Below are positions 8,080 to 16,584 of a stretch of DNA of 64,000 bases, piece by piece (within the stretch, counting starts at the first letter, position 1; each line of letters opens with the position of its first letter). Made by a program: the position numbers and the translations under genes. The stretch is from Emticicia sp031378345 (lineage in GTDB: Bacteria > Bacteroidota > Bacteroidia > Cytophagales > Spirosomataceae): positions 62,001 to 126,000 of the forward strand of contig JANNDY010000036.1 in NCBI GenBank assembly GCA_031378345.1. The letters are read 5' to 3'. The notes under the pieces are model-generated. The model made no database searches. It was given only the letters and a program-made list of their open reading frames with translations, and was not told where the DNA came from.

Positions 8080-9000
8080 TCACCAATTACGGTCTTTCAT
8101 AAAAGCATCTAATTCTTGCTTAGACATAGGTACTTTTGTTGGATTGTCTTTCATCCATTGCATAAAATCTTTCTTAATTTCTTCACTCCAAGCTTGGTCA
8201 ATTTGCCCTGGCGTGTATTTGCTTTCACGCAAGCGTTGATGCCCAAAATCGTCTTTCATAGCTACAAATTCGGCAGTAATGATTACTTTTTCAGCTAAAT
8301 ATGCAGGAATAAATACAACGCCTTCTTTCTTGCCCAAAATCAAATCACCAGGAATGACTGTTGCTCTACCAATACGAATGGGAGCATTGATACTCGTCAG
8401 CATCACTTCTTTGATATATGAAGGGTCATAGCCACGCACAAAACCTACAAATCCATCAATTGCCTCCAAGCCTTCCAAATCTCGAATTCCCGCATCGAAA
8501 ACTACGCCAGTTTTTGATTTTGCATAAATCGAATTACCCAGATTATCTCCGATAAGCGTTCCGTCAATGATTTTTCCGAAACCATCTGCTACATAAACAT
8601 CGCCATTTTGAAGTAAATCAATCGGCCAAGAATTAGGAGAGCCTGAGCGTCCTTCGGTTTTGCCTTTTTCACGAATCGGCTTGTCAATATCTGGTCGAGT
8701 GGGCATATATTGTGCCGTTACGACTCTTCCTGCTAAGGCTTTTTCAGGGTGAATAATTTGCCAACCCGCTTCAAATTGATTGTTGAAACCTTCATTTCGC
8801 AAAACTCCCCACGCTTCTTCAAGGGAAATATTTGCCAATCGTTTTACCAAATCATCAGAAACCTTTGGTCGCCCGTCAGGGAAACGTTCGCCTTTCCATT
8901 GGGCAGTATATACCAGCAATTGTTCTTTTGAGAATTGAATTTGCTGTGCAAAAGCTTGATTTAGTGAAAATAAAAGGAGAATAAGGAGGAGTTTTTTCAT
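8080..9000 (-). CDS. Exported RraA-family protein
   Basis: RraA-fold protein of 306 residues with a clear Sec signal peptide (MKKLLLILLLFSLNQAFA-Q). The RraA core covers about residues 75-240 and shows GDNLGNSIYAKSKTGVVFDAG and the IRDLEGL motif, with the Arg/Asp pair that in 4-hydroxy-4-methyl-2-oxoglutarate aldolases binds substrate and divalent metal. The family also includes RNase E inhibitors and mis-annotated menaquinone methyltransferases; catalytic residues favour an aldolase or decarboxylase-like role on a keto acid. Its place 23 bp before the FGGY kinase and after it an enolase-type protein suggests sugar-acid catabolism. The signal peptide is unusual for this family. Confidence 0.82.
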   Translation of the reverse strand: MKKLLLILLLFSLNQAFAQQIQFSKEQLLVYTAQWKGERFPDGRPKVSDDLVKRLANISLEEAWGVLRNEGFNNQFEAGWQIIHPEKALAGRVVTAQYMPTRPDIDKPIREKGKTEGRSGSPNSWPIDLLQNGDVYVADGFGKIIDGTLIGDNLGNSIYAKSKTGVVFDAGIRDLEGLEAIDGFVGFVRGYDPSYIKEVMLTSINAPIRIGRATVIPGDLILGKKEGVVFIPAYLAEKVIITAEFVAMKDDFGHQRLRESKYTPGQIDQAWSEEIKKDFMQWMKDNPTKVPMSKQELDAFMKDRNW

Positions 9001-9022
9001 AGTTTGTTTGGGGGGTGTTTAT

Positions 9023-10426
9023 TTAAAATTCATCTTTCAATTTTTCATATAAACGTTCAAATTTTGTGTGTAAATCTGAATAAATTTGAGCATTTTCGAG
9101 GTTTGGCAAGAAGATTTTACCAGTTTTTTGCTCTGAAATTTGAGGTTCAATATTCATGGCTTGCATAGCCACCAAAACTGCACCCCAAGCCGAACCTTCT
9201 ACGTTTTCTGAAATAATAACTTTTTTCTGGAAAATATCTGCAACTAATTGTAACCAAAAATCGCTTTTGGCAAAACCTCCGCTCGCACAAATTTCGGTAA
9301 TAGGATTTCGCTCCATCAATATCTTTCCAACTGAAAAAAGGTTGAAAATTATTCCTTCCATCACCGCCCGAATAAGATGTCCTTGCGTATGATTGATGCT
9401 TAGACCAAAGAAAACTCCTTTGGCTTCGGCGTTCCAAACTGGAGCTCTTTCCCCCAAAATATAAGGCAAAAACAACAGTTTTTCTGCTCCTGCTGGCACT
9501 CTTTTAGCCTTTTCTATTAATTTCTCAGTGGGTTCAATCGTTTGTAAAATTTGTTCTTTGAGCCACTGAATTACAATTGCACCGTTATTTGTTGCCCCAC
9601 CAATTACATGCAAATTTTCAGAAAGTAAGTAATTGAAAGTTCGCATTTGAGGGTCAGAATAATATTCATCAACACAAACTCTGACCGCACCACTTGTTCC
9701 CATTGTGAATGCCATTTTACTTTTCCCCATGGCATTTGTTCCTAAATTTGCCAAAGGTCCATCAGCAGCTCCTATAAAATAATTTAGTGACTCTTTTTTC
9801 CTTGAAAAAGTCGTCGGAACGATTTTGGGTAATTTTTCTTCACTAATTCCGATAAGCTCTAAAGTTTTTTTATCCCAAGACAAGTTTTTAATATTCATCA
9901 TGCCTGTTGCCGAGGCAAGAGAATAATCTATCTCGTATTTTCCAAAAATTTTGTGCCAAATGTATTCTTTTATTCCAATAAACTTATGGACTTTTTCAAA
10001 AATTTCAGGTTCGTGTTCTTTCAACCAAAGTATTTTACACAAAAAAGAAAAAGGGTGAATGGGTGTACCTGTATTTTGATAAATTTCTTTTCCTAAACGA
10101 CTGTCTTTCAAGTGATTAGCTATCTCAATGGCTCGATTATCTGCCCAAACGATAAGATTTGTAAGTGGTTTTCCTAATTCATCAACAGCCATAAAACTGT
10201 GCATGGCGGAGGAAAAACTAAGCGTTTCCAACAATGAGCGTTTATCTAAAAAAGACAAACAATCCAGTATAGCTTCATAAATTTCATCAGGATTTTGCTC
10301 GCTCCAGTCGGATTTCGGATGGAACATTTCGTAAGCTACGCTATGTTGTGCCAAAACTTTGCCCGAAATATCAAAAACGACGGCTTTTGTGCTTGTTGTG
10401 CCTATATCTATGCCTGTGAAATACAA
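9023..10426 (-). CDS. FGGY-family carbohydrate kinase, probable gluconokinase
   Basis: Phosphorylates a sugar or sugar acid with ATP in the cytosol. The 467-residue protein has both FGGY domains: N-terminal phosphate-binding motif DIGTTSTKAVVFD (residues 7-19), substrate-domain motif VWADNRA, the catalytic-Asp region GAADGPLANLG, GTSGAVRV, LGERAPVWN and the C-terminal ASGGFAKSDFWLQLVAD. Gluconokinase is the best guess because a 6-phosphogluconate dehydrogenase is adjacent (100 bp upstream) on the same strand, which would consume the product. Xylulokinase or another FGGY activity remains possible. A paralogue lies at 17549-19075. Confidence 0.88.
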   Translation of the reverse strand: MYFTGIDIGTTSTKAVVFDISGKVLAQHSVAYEMFHPKSDWSEQNPDEIYEAILDCLSFLDKRSLLETLSFSSAMHSFMAVDELGKPLTNLIVWADNRAIEIANHLKDSRLGKEIYQNTGTPIHPFSFLCKILWLKEHEPEIFEKVHKFIGIKEYIWHKIFGKYEIDYSLASATGMMNIKNLSWDKKTLELIGISEEKLPKIVPTTFSRKKESLNYFIGAADGPLANLGTNAMGKSKMAFTMGTSGAVRVCVDEYYSDPQMRTFNYLLSENLHVIGGATNNGAIVIQWLKEQILQTIEPTEKLIEKAKRVPAGAEKLLFLPYILGERAPVWNAEAKGVFFGLSINHTQGHLIRAVMEGIIFNLFSVGKILMERNPITEICASGGFAKSDFWLQLVADIFQKKVIISENVEGSAWGAVLVAMQAMNIEPQISEQKTGKIFLPNLENAQIYSDLHTKFERLYEKLKDEF

Positions 10427-10428
10427 TT

Positions 10429-10533
10429 TTGAATGAGTGAATGTTGAATGAGTGAATGTTGTTTGTTTTTGTGTAAATGAATAATTGAATGAATGAGTTA
10501 TTTTTATTATTCACTCATTCAAAATTCACTCAT
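10429..10533. repeat. Intergenic repeat hairpin, locus 2 (overlaps gnd stop codon)
   Basis: A perfect 15-bp tandem duplication of ttgaatgagtgaatg (10429-10443 and 10444-10458) is followed by inverted copies attcactcattc (10509-10520) and attcactcatt (10523-10533). The block fills the spacer between gnd and the FGGY kinase, and its last inverted copy supplies the final codons of gnd (aat gag tga). Confidence 0.8.
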
Positions 10534-11428
10534 TTTTTTCCACAGCGTGTCCACCGAATTCGTTTCGAAGGGCAGCTACTACTTTTCCTGAAAAGGTATC
10601 GGTTTGTTGTGAACGATAACGCATCATCAATGAAAGAGCGATAACTGGCGTTGCAACGCCCATGTCGAGTGCTGTTTCGAGCGTCCATTTCCCTTCGCCT
10701 GATGAGTGCATGATTCCTTTAATAGCATCGAGTTTTGCATCTTTTCTGAAAGCATTTTCGGTTAATTCCATCAACCAACCACGTACAACCGAACCATGAT
10801 TAAACATTTTTGCAACTGCTTCAAAATCAAGGTCATAGTTAGATTTTTCAAAGAGTTCGAAGCCTTCGGCAATGGCTTGCATCATGCCATATTCGATGCC
10901 ATTGTGTACCATTTTTACAAAATGTCCGCTTCCTGATTCGCCTGTGTACAAATAGCCATTTTCGAGTGAAATATCCTTGAAAACTTTCTCTACATAGTCA
11001 AAAGTTGATTTATCGCCGCCAATCATGGTGCAAGCACCATTCAAAGCTCCACTTGTTCCACCACTTGTTCCACAGTCTAAAAATGCTATTTGCTTAGTTT
11101 TTAGATAATTATATCGTCTTACTGAATCTTTAAAATTGGAATTTCCACCGTCAATAATAATATCGTTTGGCTTGAGCGAATCGACTAATTCTTCTATTAC
11201 TTCATCTACGATTTCGCCCGAAGGTACCATTAGCCAAATTACTTTTCTACCTTTTAGTTTGCTACAAAGACTTTCTAAAGAATATGCTCCTAAAACTCCA
11301 CCTTCTTCACCTATTTTATCAACTGATTGTGTACTGACATCGTATGCTACAACTTCATAATTATTATTTCTTAAATTTAGAGCTAAGTTATAACCCATTT
11401 TACCAAGACCTACGATTCCAATTTGCAT
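10526..11428 (-). CDS. gnd: 6-phosphogluconate dehydrogenase, decarboxylating (short YqeC/GndA type)
   Basis: Oxidatively decarboxylates 6-phosphogluconate to ribulose 5-phosphate. At 300 residues it belongs to the short form, often NAD-dependent, rather than the 470-residue NADP form. Visible motifs are the Rossmann GLGKMGYNLALNL (residues 6-18), IIDGGNSNFKDS, DCGTSGGTSGALNGACTMIGGD, the catalytic Lys/His-Asn segment GHFVKMVHNGIEYGMMQ and the substrate loop GEGKWT. The C-terminus reads VEKNE and the stop codon lies inside a repeat hairpin. It lies between SusD and the kinase on the same strand and links gluconate phosphorylation to pentose phosphates. Confidence 0.94.
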   Translation of the reverse strand: MQIGIVGLGKMGYNLALNLRNNNYEVVAYDVSTQSVDKIGEEGGVLGAYSLESLCSKLKGRKVIWLMVPSGEIVDEVIEELVDSLKPNDIIIDGGNSNFKDSVRRYNYLKTKQIAFLDCGTSGGTSGALNGACTMIGGDKSTFDYVEKVFKDISLENGYLYTGESGSGHFVKMVHNGIEYGMMQAIAEGFELFEKSNYDLDFEAVAKMFNHGSVVRGWLMELTENAFRKDAKLDAIKGIMHSSGEGKWTLETALDMGVATPVIALSLMMRYRSQQTDTFSGKVVAALRNEFGGHAVEKNE

Positions 11429-11473
11429 CTTCTTTTTATTATTAATGTATTTCGATTTAGGTCGTAAAAATAC

Positions 11474-11580
11474 AAAACCCCATCAACAATCTTACAATAC
11501 AAAATGATTTTCAAGATTAAAGACTATGTTTTATCTAAAAAATCCTGTTGGTTATGATATGATATTACTGATGGGGTTTT
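11474..11580 (-). terminator. Long-loop inverted repeat downstream of SusD
   Basis: aaaaccccatca (11474-11485) and tgatggggtttt (11569-11580) pair perfectly over 12 bp with an 83-nt loop. On the minus strand it directly follows the SusD stop codon and ends in ggggttttgtattttt. It may be a partial terminator separating susCD from gnd, though the long loop makes this uncertain. Confidence 0.5.
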
Positions 11581-11586
11581 AAACAT

Positions 11587-13110
11587 TTATTTATCCCACC
11601 AAACTTTGGTATCTAAGTCATCGGCACCCATTCTTGAAATAGCTTCTTTTACATTAGTACTATTGACCGAAATCTCAGAGTTTGGATAAGTCAAGCGGCG
11701 AATAAATGTTCCTTTAATTGATTTTCCAGGAAAAGGATTTGGCGTAAGAGCTGGAAAACCACTTCTACGGAAATTGGCAAATGCCTCTGGTCCATTCAAA
11801 AAAGAAGCTACCCAATATTGCGTGTTTATTTGCTCCAAAGCCGTTGCTGTTTTGAAAGGATTTTCGGTCAAATAGGTCGTAATCGCTGCTGGAGCAACTG
11901 CCGAATTGGCATCAAAAGAAGCCAATTGCTCCATGTGAAGTCTTACGCCTTTATTGAAATATGCCTCTGCTGTTGCTGCACTTACCCAACCTTTTTGGGC
12001 AGCTTCTGCCAATAAAAGTTGCGTTTGGGCTGCCGTTACCAAGAAATTTGGTGCAGTGTTTTTTGCCATACGAGTTCTATCAACTTGACTGAAATCATAG
12101 AAGCTTGCCAGTTTGTTTTTGGTTACTTCCGCCGAAATCGAGCCATTATCAAAGCCAAATGGAAATCCAACTTGTAAAGAAGGGTCAGTTGTAGCTCTTG
12201 AAGCAACTTGCTCAGGACCAGATTTTGCTCCTACATAACGCACTGCGATAGATTTCAAACGTGGGTCGTTTGTCTTTTTTAGATAGTCAGCAAATGGGGC
12301 AGCCAAATATACGTTTGCCGCTTCGGTAGAATTTAATAAATTTCCAACACCGTTTACATAATTGGCATCATGGCGAACCATGGCATTGTCAGTATTGAGT
12401 TCCATTACGCCAGCCGCTGCTGCTTTTGCAACTACTGATTGTGCTTGTGCAGCATCTACTTTGCTCAAACGCATACCTGCACGAAGCAAAAGTGAATTGC
12501 CAAATTTTTTCCAAAGAGCAACATTTCCACCATATAAAACATCTGCTGTTTCAATTGTTTTTGTAGCATCTAAAGCTGCTGAGGCTTCTGATAGTTCTTT
12601 GATAACTCCTGCATAAACCGCTTGCTGGGTATCATATTTTGGCAAAACGATTTGGTCAGTGTAACCCTTTGCTGCATCTACATAAGGAATATCGCCATAA
12701 GAATCTGTCAAAACTATGAAAGCATAAGCCTGTAAGATTCTTGCCATATTCATCAAATTGCTTCGTGCAGGCACAGCTTTAGTTTGATCAATGGCATCTT
12801 GCGTATTTCTGATAACTGTTCGGTAATATTTCTGCCAGTTTTGCACAGTATTATCACGGTTATCTTGGTTGAAATTTGCTCCTGTCAAAACCCCAGAATT
12901 GGGCGTAACCATCTGCTGAACAATGCCTATTTCATAAAAAATAGTGCCTGTTGCATAAGTAGAATTGATGGTTGCATTGTTGAGAATAAAAACTGGATTG
13001 ACAGCGGTTGCTGCAGTTTTATTGACATTTAGTTCATCGAAACCTTTGTCGCAGCTCCCCAGACCAATAAGTACAAGGGAAAGATATGTTATTTTGAGTA
13101 TATTTTTCAT
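11587..13110 (-). CDS. SusD/RagB-family nutrient-binding outer-membrane lipoprotein
   Basis: Surface lipoprotein that caps a SusC transporter and binds its oligosaccharide or other ligand. The 507-residue form starts at the ATG at 13108-13110 (MKNILKITYL), giving a lipoprotein signal with lipobox LGSC and Cys near residue 20; an upstream in-frame ATG at 13161 would read through the palindromic spacer and has no signal peptide, so I reject it. The SusD-like helical repeats are visible (ILQAYAFIVLTDSYGDIPY; QTQLLLAEAAQKGWV). It follows SusC on the minus strand by 102 bp. The ligand is unknown; context suggests a sugar acid or its oligomer. Confidence 0.92.
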   Translation of the reverse strand: MKNILKITYLSLVLIGLGSCDKGFDELNVNKTAATAVNPVFILNNATINSTYATGTIFYEIGIVQQMVTPNSGVLTGANFNQDNRDNTVQNWQKYYRTVIRNTQDAIDQTKAVPARSNLMNMARILQAYAFIVLTDSYGDIPYVDAAKGYTDQIVLPKYDTQQAVYAGVIKELSEASAALDATKTIETADVLYGGNVALWKKFGNSLLLRAGMRLSKVDAAQAQSVVAKAAAAGVMELNTDNAMVRHDANYVNGVGNLLNSTEAANVYLAAPFADYLKKTNDPRLKSIAVRYVGAKSGPEQVASRATTDPSLQVGFPFGFDNGSISAEVTKNKLASFYDFSQVDRTRMAKNTAPNFLVTAAQTQLLLAEAAQKGWVSAATAEAYFNKGVRLHMEQLASFDANSAVAPAAITTYLTENPFKTATALEQINTQYWVASFLNGPEAFANFRRSGFPALTPNPFPGKSIKGTFIRRLTYPNSEISVNSTNVKEAISRMGADDLDTKVWWDK

Positions 13111-13139
13111 TATAAAATTTATTTGTTTTTTAAGGTTAG

Positions 13140-13214
13140 AACCCCACCCAACCCTCCCCAAAAGGGAGGGCTTAAACTCCCCTCCTTTTTGGGGAGGGGT
13201 CGGGGGTGGGGTTT
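13140..13214. repeat. GC-rich palindromic element between SusC and SusD (first pair)
   Basis: A 75-bp near-palindrome: the left arm 13140-13170 begins accccacccaaccctcccc, the right arm 13177-13214 ends gggaggggtcgggggtgggg, with a 6-nt core. It is strikingly GC-rich against the AT-rich surroundings. Its right end nearly touches the susC stop codon (13213-13215). Transcribed, it would form a very stable hairpin between susC and susD. The same element family occurs inside the coding region at 51548-51618. Confidence 0.85.
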
Positions 13215-16200
13215 AAAATTTCACATTCAAATTAAAACCCATGCTACGAGTTGTTGGTAAACCGTGTGATTCCATGCCCACGAGGTTATCTGACGAGTAG
13301 CCAAATGACTCGGGGTCGATATTATCCACCCATTTTTTAAGCAACAAAACATTGTTGGCAACCAAGCTTAGCTTTGCTCCTTTGATTGGTGCATTCTTCG
13401 GAATAAACTTCGTTAGGTCATATCCTGCAGTGATTTGGCGTAATTTCCAATAACCCCCGTTATATACAATTGGCTCTATCAAAGCTAAAGATCGAACAAC
13501 CGACCAGTAATCTTGAACGTTTGCTTTTACGGTATTTGGCTCTCCTTTATCATTTACACCAACGCCTATAATACCGCCTGTATCACGTCCTCCAAGTGTA
13601 TTTTTGTGCAAACCATGACGGTAAAGGTTAAAATTTGAGCCTGAAAGCATCATGTTTCCTAATTTGAAATCAATCAAGGCAGAAAGTGTAAGACCTTTAT
13701 AACTAAAAGCATTATTGATACCTCCAATCCATTTTGGTAAAGCACTTCCATAAGAAATCAAATCTGCTGTACGAAGTGGAATACCATTTGTACCAAAAAT
13801 TTGTACGCCGTTTGCATCTCTTTTGTAGCCAAATCCATAAATTTGACCCATTTCTTGGCCAACTACCTGACGAAGCTCGCCATTGAAAACGTGCGTTCCG
13901 ACAGTGATTCTTTCACCTGGAGTGTCTGTCAAAAGGCTCAATACTTTTGTTTTATTGTAAGAGGCATTAAAAGTTACGTCCCACTGAAAGCCCGAAGTTT
14001 TTACTGGCACTAAATTCAGCAACATTTCAACACCATTTGTGCGACTTTTTCCACTATTAATTAATGTACTCACAAAGCCTGAAGCATCTGAAACTTGTGC
14101 CGAAACGATTTGGTCGGTAGTTTCTTTCTGATAAATTGCAAAGTCAAGATTTACTCGGTTTTTGAATAATTTTAATTCCAAACCAACTTCTTTTTCAGAT
14201 GCTCTCATTGGTCGTAAATTGGCATTCGGCAAGGTATTACCTGAAGAACCACCCACAGGCTGCAAAGCTCCTGCTGGGTTGCTAAGTAGGTTGGCATTGA
14301 TACCATAAAATAAGTTATTCGAATAAGGCGAAACGTCGGTATCACTACCCACTTCGGCATAAGCAACTCTTAGTTTTCCGAAATTCAACCAACTTGGCAT
14401 ATTATCAAATGACTGAGAAAAGACATAACTTGCCGAAACCGAAGGATATAAAATACTGCGATTTTCGGGAGAAAGTGTTGAAAACCAGTCGTTTCGGGCA
14501 GTTACGTTTACAAATAAAAAGTTTTTGAATGAAAACTCACTCGACCCATAAATAGAATTTACGGCTCTTTCTGACAAGCCATAAAGTGGGTCTTTCACAC
14601 GACCATTCATTACTGTATATAAGCCCCTAACGACAAAATCTTGTACTTGCACCGAGTTCAAATCTGAACGGCGATACATTTGATTGCCACCAACATTCAA
14701 ATCAATGCCGAAGTTTCCGAAGGTTTTTGTAGCTGCAATCAAAATATCAGCATTTGTTTCTCTAAACCTTCTGGATTCTTGCGTGAAAGTTCCATTGACA
14801 AAACCCGCAGGTGCTGCAGCCAAAGAAGCTGTACCCGTTGCGAAGTTATTAAACTCTTGGTCACGTGACCAATAATCTTGTCCAACACGACCTTGAATAT
14901 ATAGCCAGTCGGTAACGTTATATTTTACTGAAATATTTCCAAACATTCTATCACGACGAATTCTCTGAAACTGCTCCGATAATGTAAAATAAGGATTCGT
15001 GCGATTCATGAATCTTGAATAAATGAATTCATTTCCTGCAGCATTAAATTTCTTTTCTTCCAACAAAGCCAAAGGCATTGAGTTTGCCATATTTGAAAGT
15101 GCCGTCGGAATCGAGTTGTCTTGATTGGCAACGTTTGGAGGGTTTTTATTAAATTCGTTTGAATAATTGATGTTTCCGGCAAAACTTAGCTTTTTTGATA
15201 AATTATAAGAATATCCCAAATTAATAGTCTTACGATTGAAGCTATTATTCGGAACAATTCCTTTGCTATCCATATTGGCAAACGAAAGATTCATGCCACC
15301 TTTATCGCCCGAAGAAGCCAATGAAATGGTGTTCGAGAAGTTTTGACCATTGCGATAAAAATTACGAATATTATTGTATTGAGGCTCGTAAGGAACTGTA
15401 ACTCCATCAAAAAGCACCTGTGTAATACCAGGGGCAAATTTTTCACCAAAAGACCACTGCCCAGAAGTTGGGTTTGCTGTTGTTGGTCTTGTGCCTACGC
15501 CATTTACAAACTCGCCTTGTCCATATTCATATTGAAAATCTGTAAAATCCAAAGGCGTTTCGTTAGTAAAGTTTGAATTGAAAGTTACGCCAATACCTTT
15601 GTTATCGCCTTTCGATTTTGTTGTAATCATAATTACACCATCTTTTGCACGAGAACCATACAAAGCTGCTGCAGTTGCACCTTTCAAAACCGTCATACTT
15701 TCAACATCGTCAGGATTTATTGAAGAAAGTCCATCGCCACCGTCAGAGGTATTTCCACCACCACGAACACCAATGGAGTTATCTGCACCAGCATTGCCGG
15801 GGTTTGTACCAAAGTTTGTATTATCAATCGGCACACCATTAACAACAATTAGAGGGTTGTTTTGACCAGAAATAGAAGATTGCCCCCTGATTCTGATTTT
15901 GGAAGTTCCATTGGGTCCAGTTCCTAAACCTGAAATATTTACACCTGCGATTTTACCTGTCAAGGCATTCATCAAATTTGGTGTACGGTTTTCGGTCAAT
16001 TGCTCTCTACCGACCGTTGAGGTGGCATAACCCAATTTTTTTGCTTCTTTTTTGATACCCAAAGCCGTAACTACAACTTCTTCGAGATTTTGGGTATCTT
16101 CTTCAAGAGAAACATTAATAGTTGTTTGATTCCCAACTTTAATTTCTTGATTTTTGAAGCCAATAAAGCTAAAAACCAAAGTAGCATCTGAGCCAGCATT

Positions 16201-16380
16201 CAGACTAAATACACCATCGGCATTGGTATTTGTACCAGTATTTGTACCTTTGACTTGCACCGAAACACCGGGTAGCGTTGCTCCATCTTTTGTGGAGGAT
16301 ACTTTTCCTGACACTTTCTGGGCGAAAGTTGCCATAGAAAAAATCATCAACAACATAAATAGTAGAAATTGTTTTTTCAT
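13213..16380 (-). CDS. SusC/RagA-family TonB-linked outer-membrane transporter (first pair)
   Basis: TonB-dependent receptor of 1055 residues that imports the ligand bound by its SusD partner. Order: Sec signal peptide (MKKQFLLFMLLMIFSMATFA-Q); carboxypeptidase-like regulatory domain about 22-100 (KVSGKVSSTKDGATLPGVSV); TonB-box-like segment ALGIKKEAKKLG; plug domain about 120-250 with RIRGQSSISGQNNPLIVVNG and AALYGSRAKDGVIMITTK; then the beta barrel to the C-terminal FNLNVKF. The length is normal. It heads a minus-strand operon with SusD, gnd, kinase, RraA-like, enolase-type and hydrolase genes; an AraC regulator diverges upstream and probably controls it. Confidence 0.95.
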   Translation of the reverse strand: MKKQFLLFMLLMIFSMATFAQKVSGKVSSTKDGATLPGVSVQVKGTNTGTNTNADGVFSLNAGSDATLVFSFIGFKNQEIKVGNQTTINVSLEEDTQNLEEVVVTALGIKKEAKKLGYATSTVGREQLTENRTPNLMNALTGKIAGVNISGLGTGPNGTSKIRIRGQSSISGQNNPLIVVNGVPIDNTNFGTNPGNAGADNSIGVRGGGNTSDGGDGLSSINPDDVESMTVLKGATAAALYGSRAKDGVIMITTKSKGDNKGIGVTFNSNFTNETPLDFTDFQYEYGQGEFVNGVGTRPTTANPTSGQWSFGEKFAPGITQVLFDGVTVPYEPQYNNIRNFYRNGQNFSNTISLASSGDKGGMNLSFANMDSKGIVPNNSFNRKTINLGYSYNLSKKLSFAGNINYSNEFNKNPPNVANQDNSIPTALSNMANSMPLALLEEKKFNAAGNEFIYSRFMNRTNPYFTLSEQFQRIRRDRMFGNISVKYNVTDWLYIQGRVGQDYWSRDQEFNNFATGTASLAAAPAGFVNGTFTQESRRFRETNADILIAATKTFGNFGIDLNVGGNQMYRRSDLNSVQVQDFVVRGLYTVMNGRVKDPLYGLSERAVNSIYGSSEFSFKNFLFVNVTARNDWFSTLSPENRSILYPSVSASYVFSQSFDNMPSWLNFGKLRVAYAEVGSDTDVSPYSNNLFYGINANLLSNPAGALQPVGGSSGNTLPNANLRPMRASEKEVGLELKLFKNRVNLDFAIYQKETTDQIVSAQVSDASGFVSTLINSGKSRTNGVEMLLNLVPVKTSGFQWDVTFNASYNKTKVLSLLTDTPGERITVGTHVFNGELRQVVGQEMGQIYGFGYKRDANGVQIFGTNGIPLRTADLISYGSALPKWIGGINNAFSYKGLTLSALIDFKLGNMMLSGSNFNLYRHGLHKNTLGGRDTGGIIGVGVNDKGEPNTVKANVQDYWSVVRSLALIEPIVYNGGYWKLRQITAGYDLTKFIPKNAPIKGAKLSLVANNVLLLKKWVDNIDPESFGYSSDNLVGMESHGLPTTRSMGFNLNVKF

Positions 16381-16509
16381 AGAATAATTGAAGATTAGGT
16401 TTTATTTCTAAAATCAAATATCTTGAACTAATTCGACAAAAACTACCAAATGCTTACGGTGGTGAATTTTATAACGATTGCTTGAAAAAATTGTAATATT
16501 TTTACAGGG

Positions 16510-16555
16510 TTTTAAAAAGCTTTTAGCCATTAGCATTTAGCTATTAGCTCTTTTA
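16510..16555. repeat. Short tandem-word spacer upstream of the AraC gene, locus 3
   Basis: The stretch contains overlapping near-copies of ttagc/attagc words (agccattagcatttagctattagctc). It lies in the divergent region between SusC and the AraC-type gene. A clear inverted partner is short (gcttttagc against gctattagc is direct, not inverted), so it is the weakest member of the intergenic repeat set. Confidence 0.4.
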
Positions 16556-16584
16556 TACTTCTAAATAAATATGCCAAATGCTAC

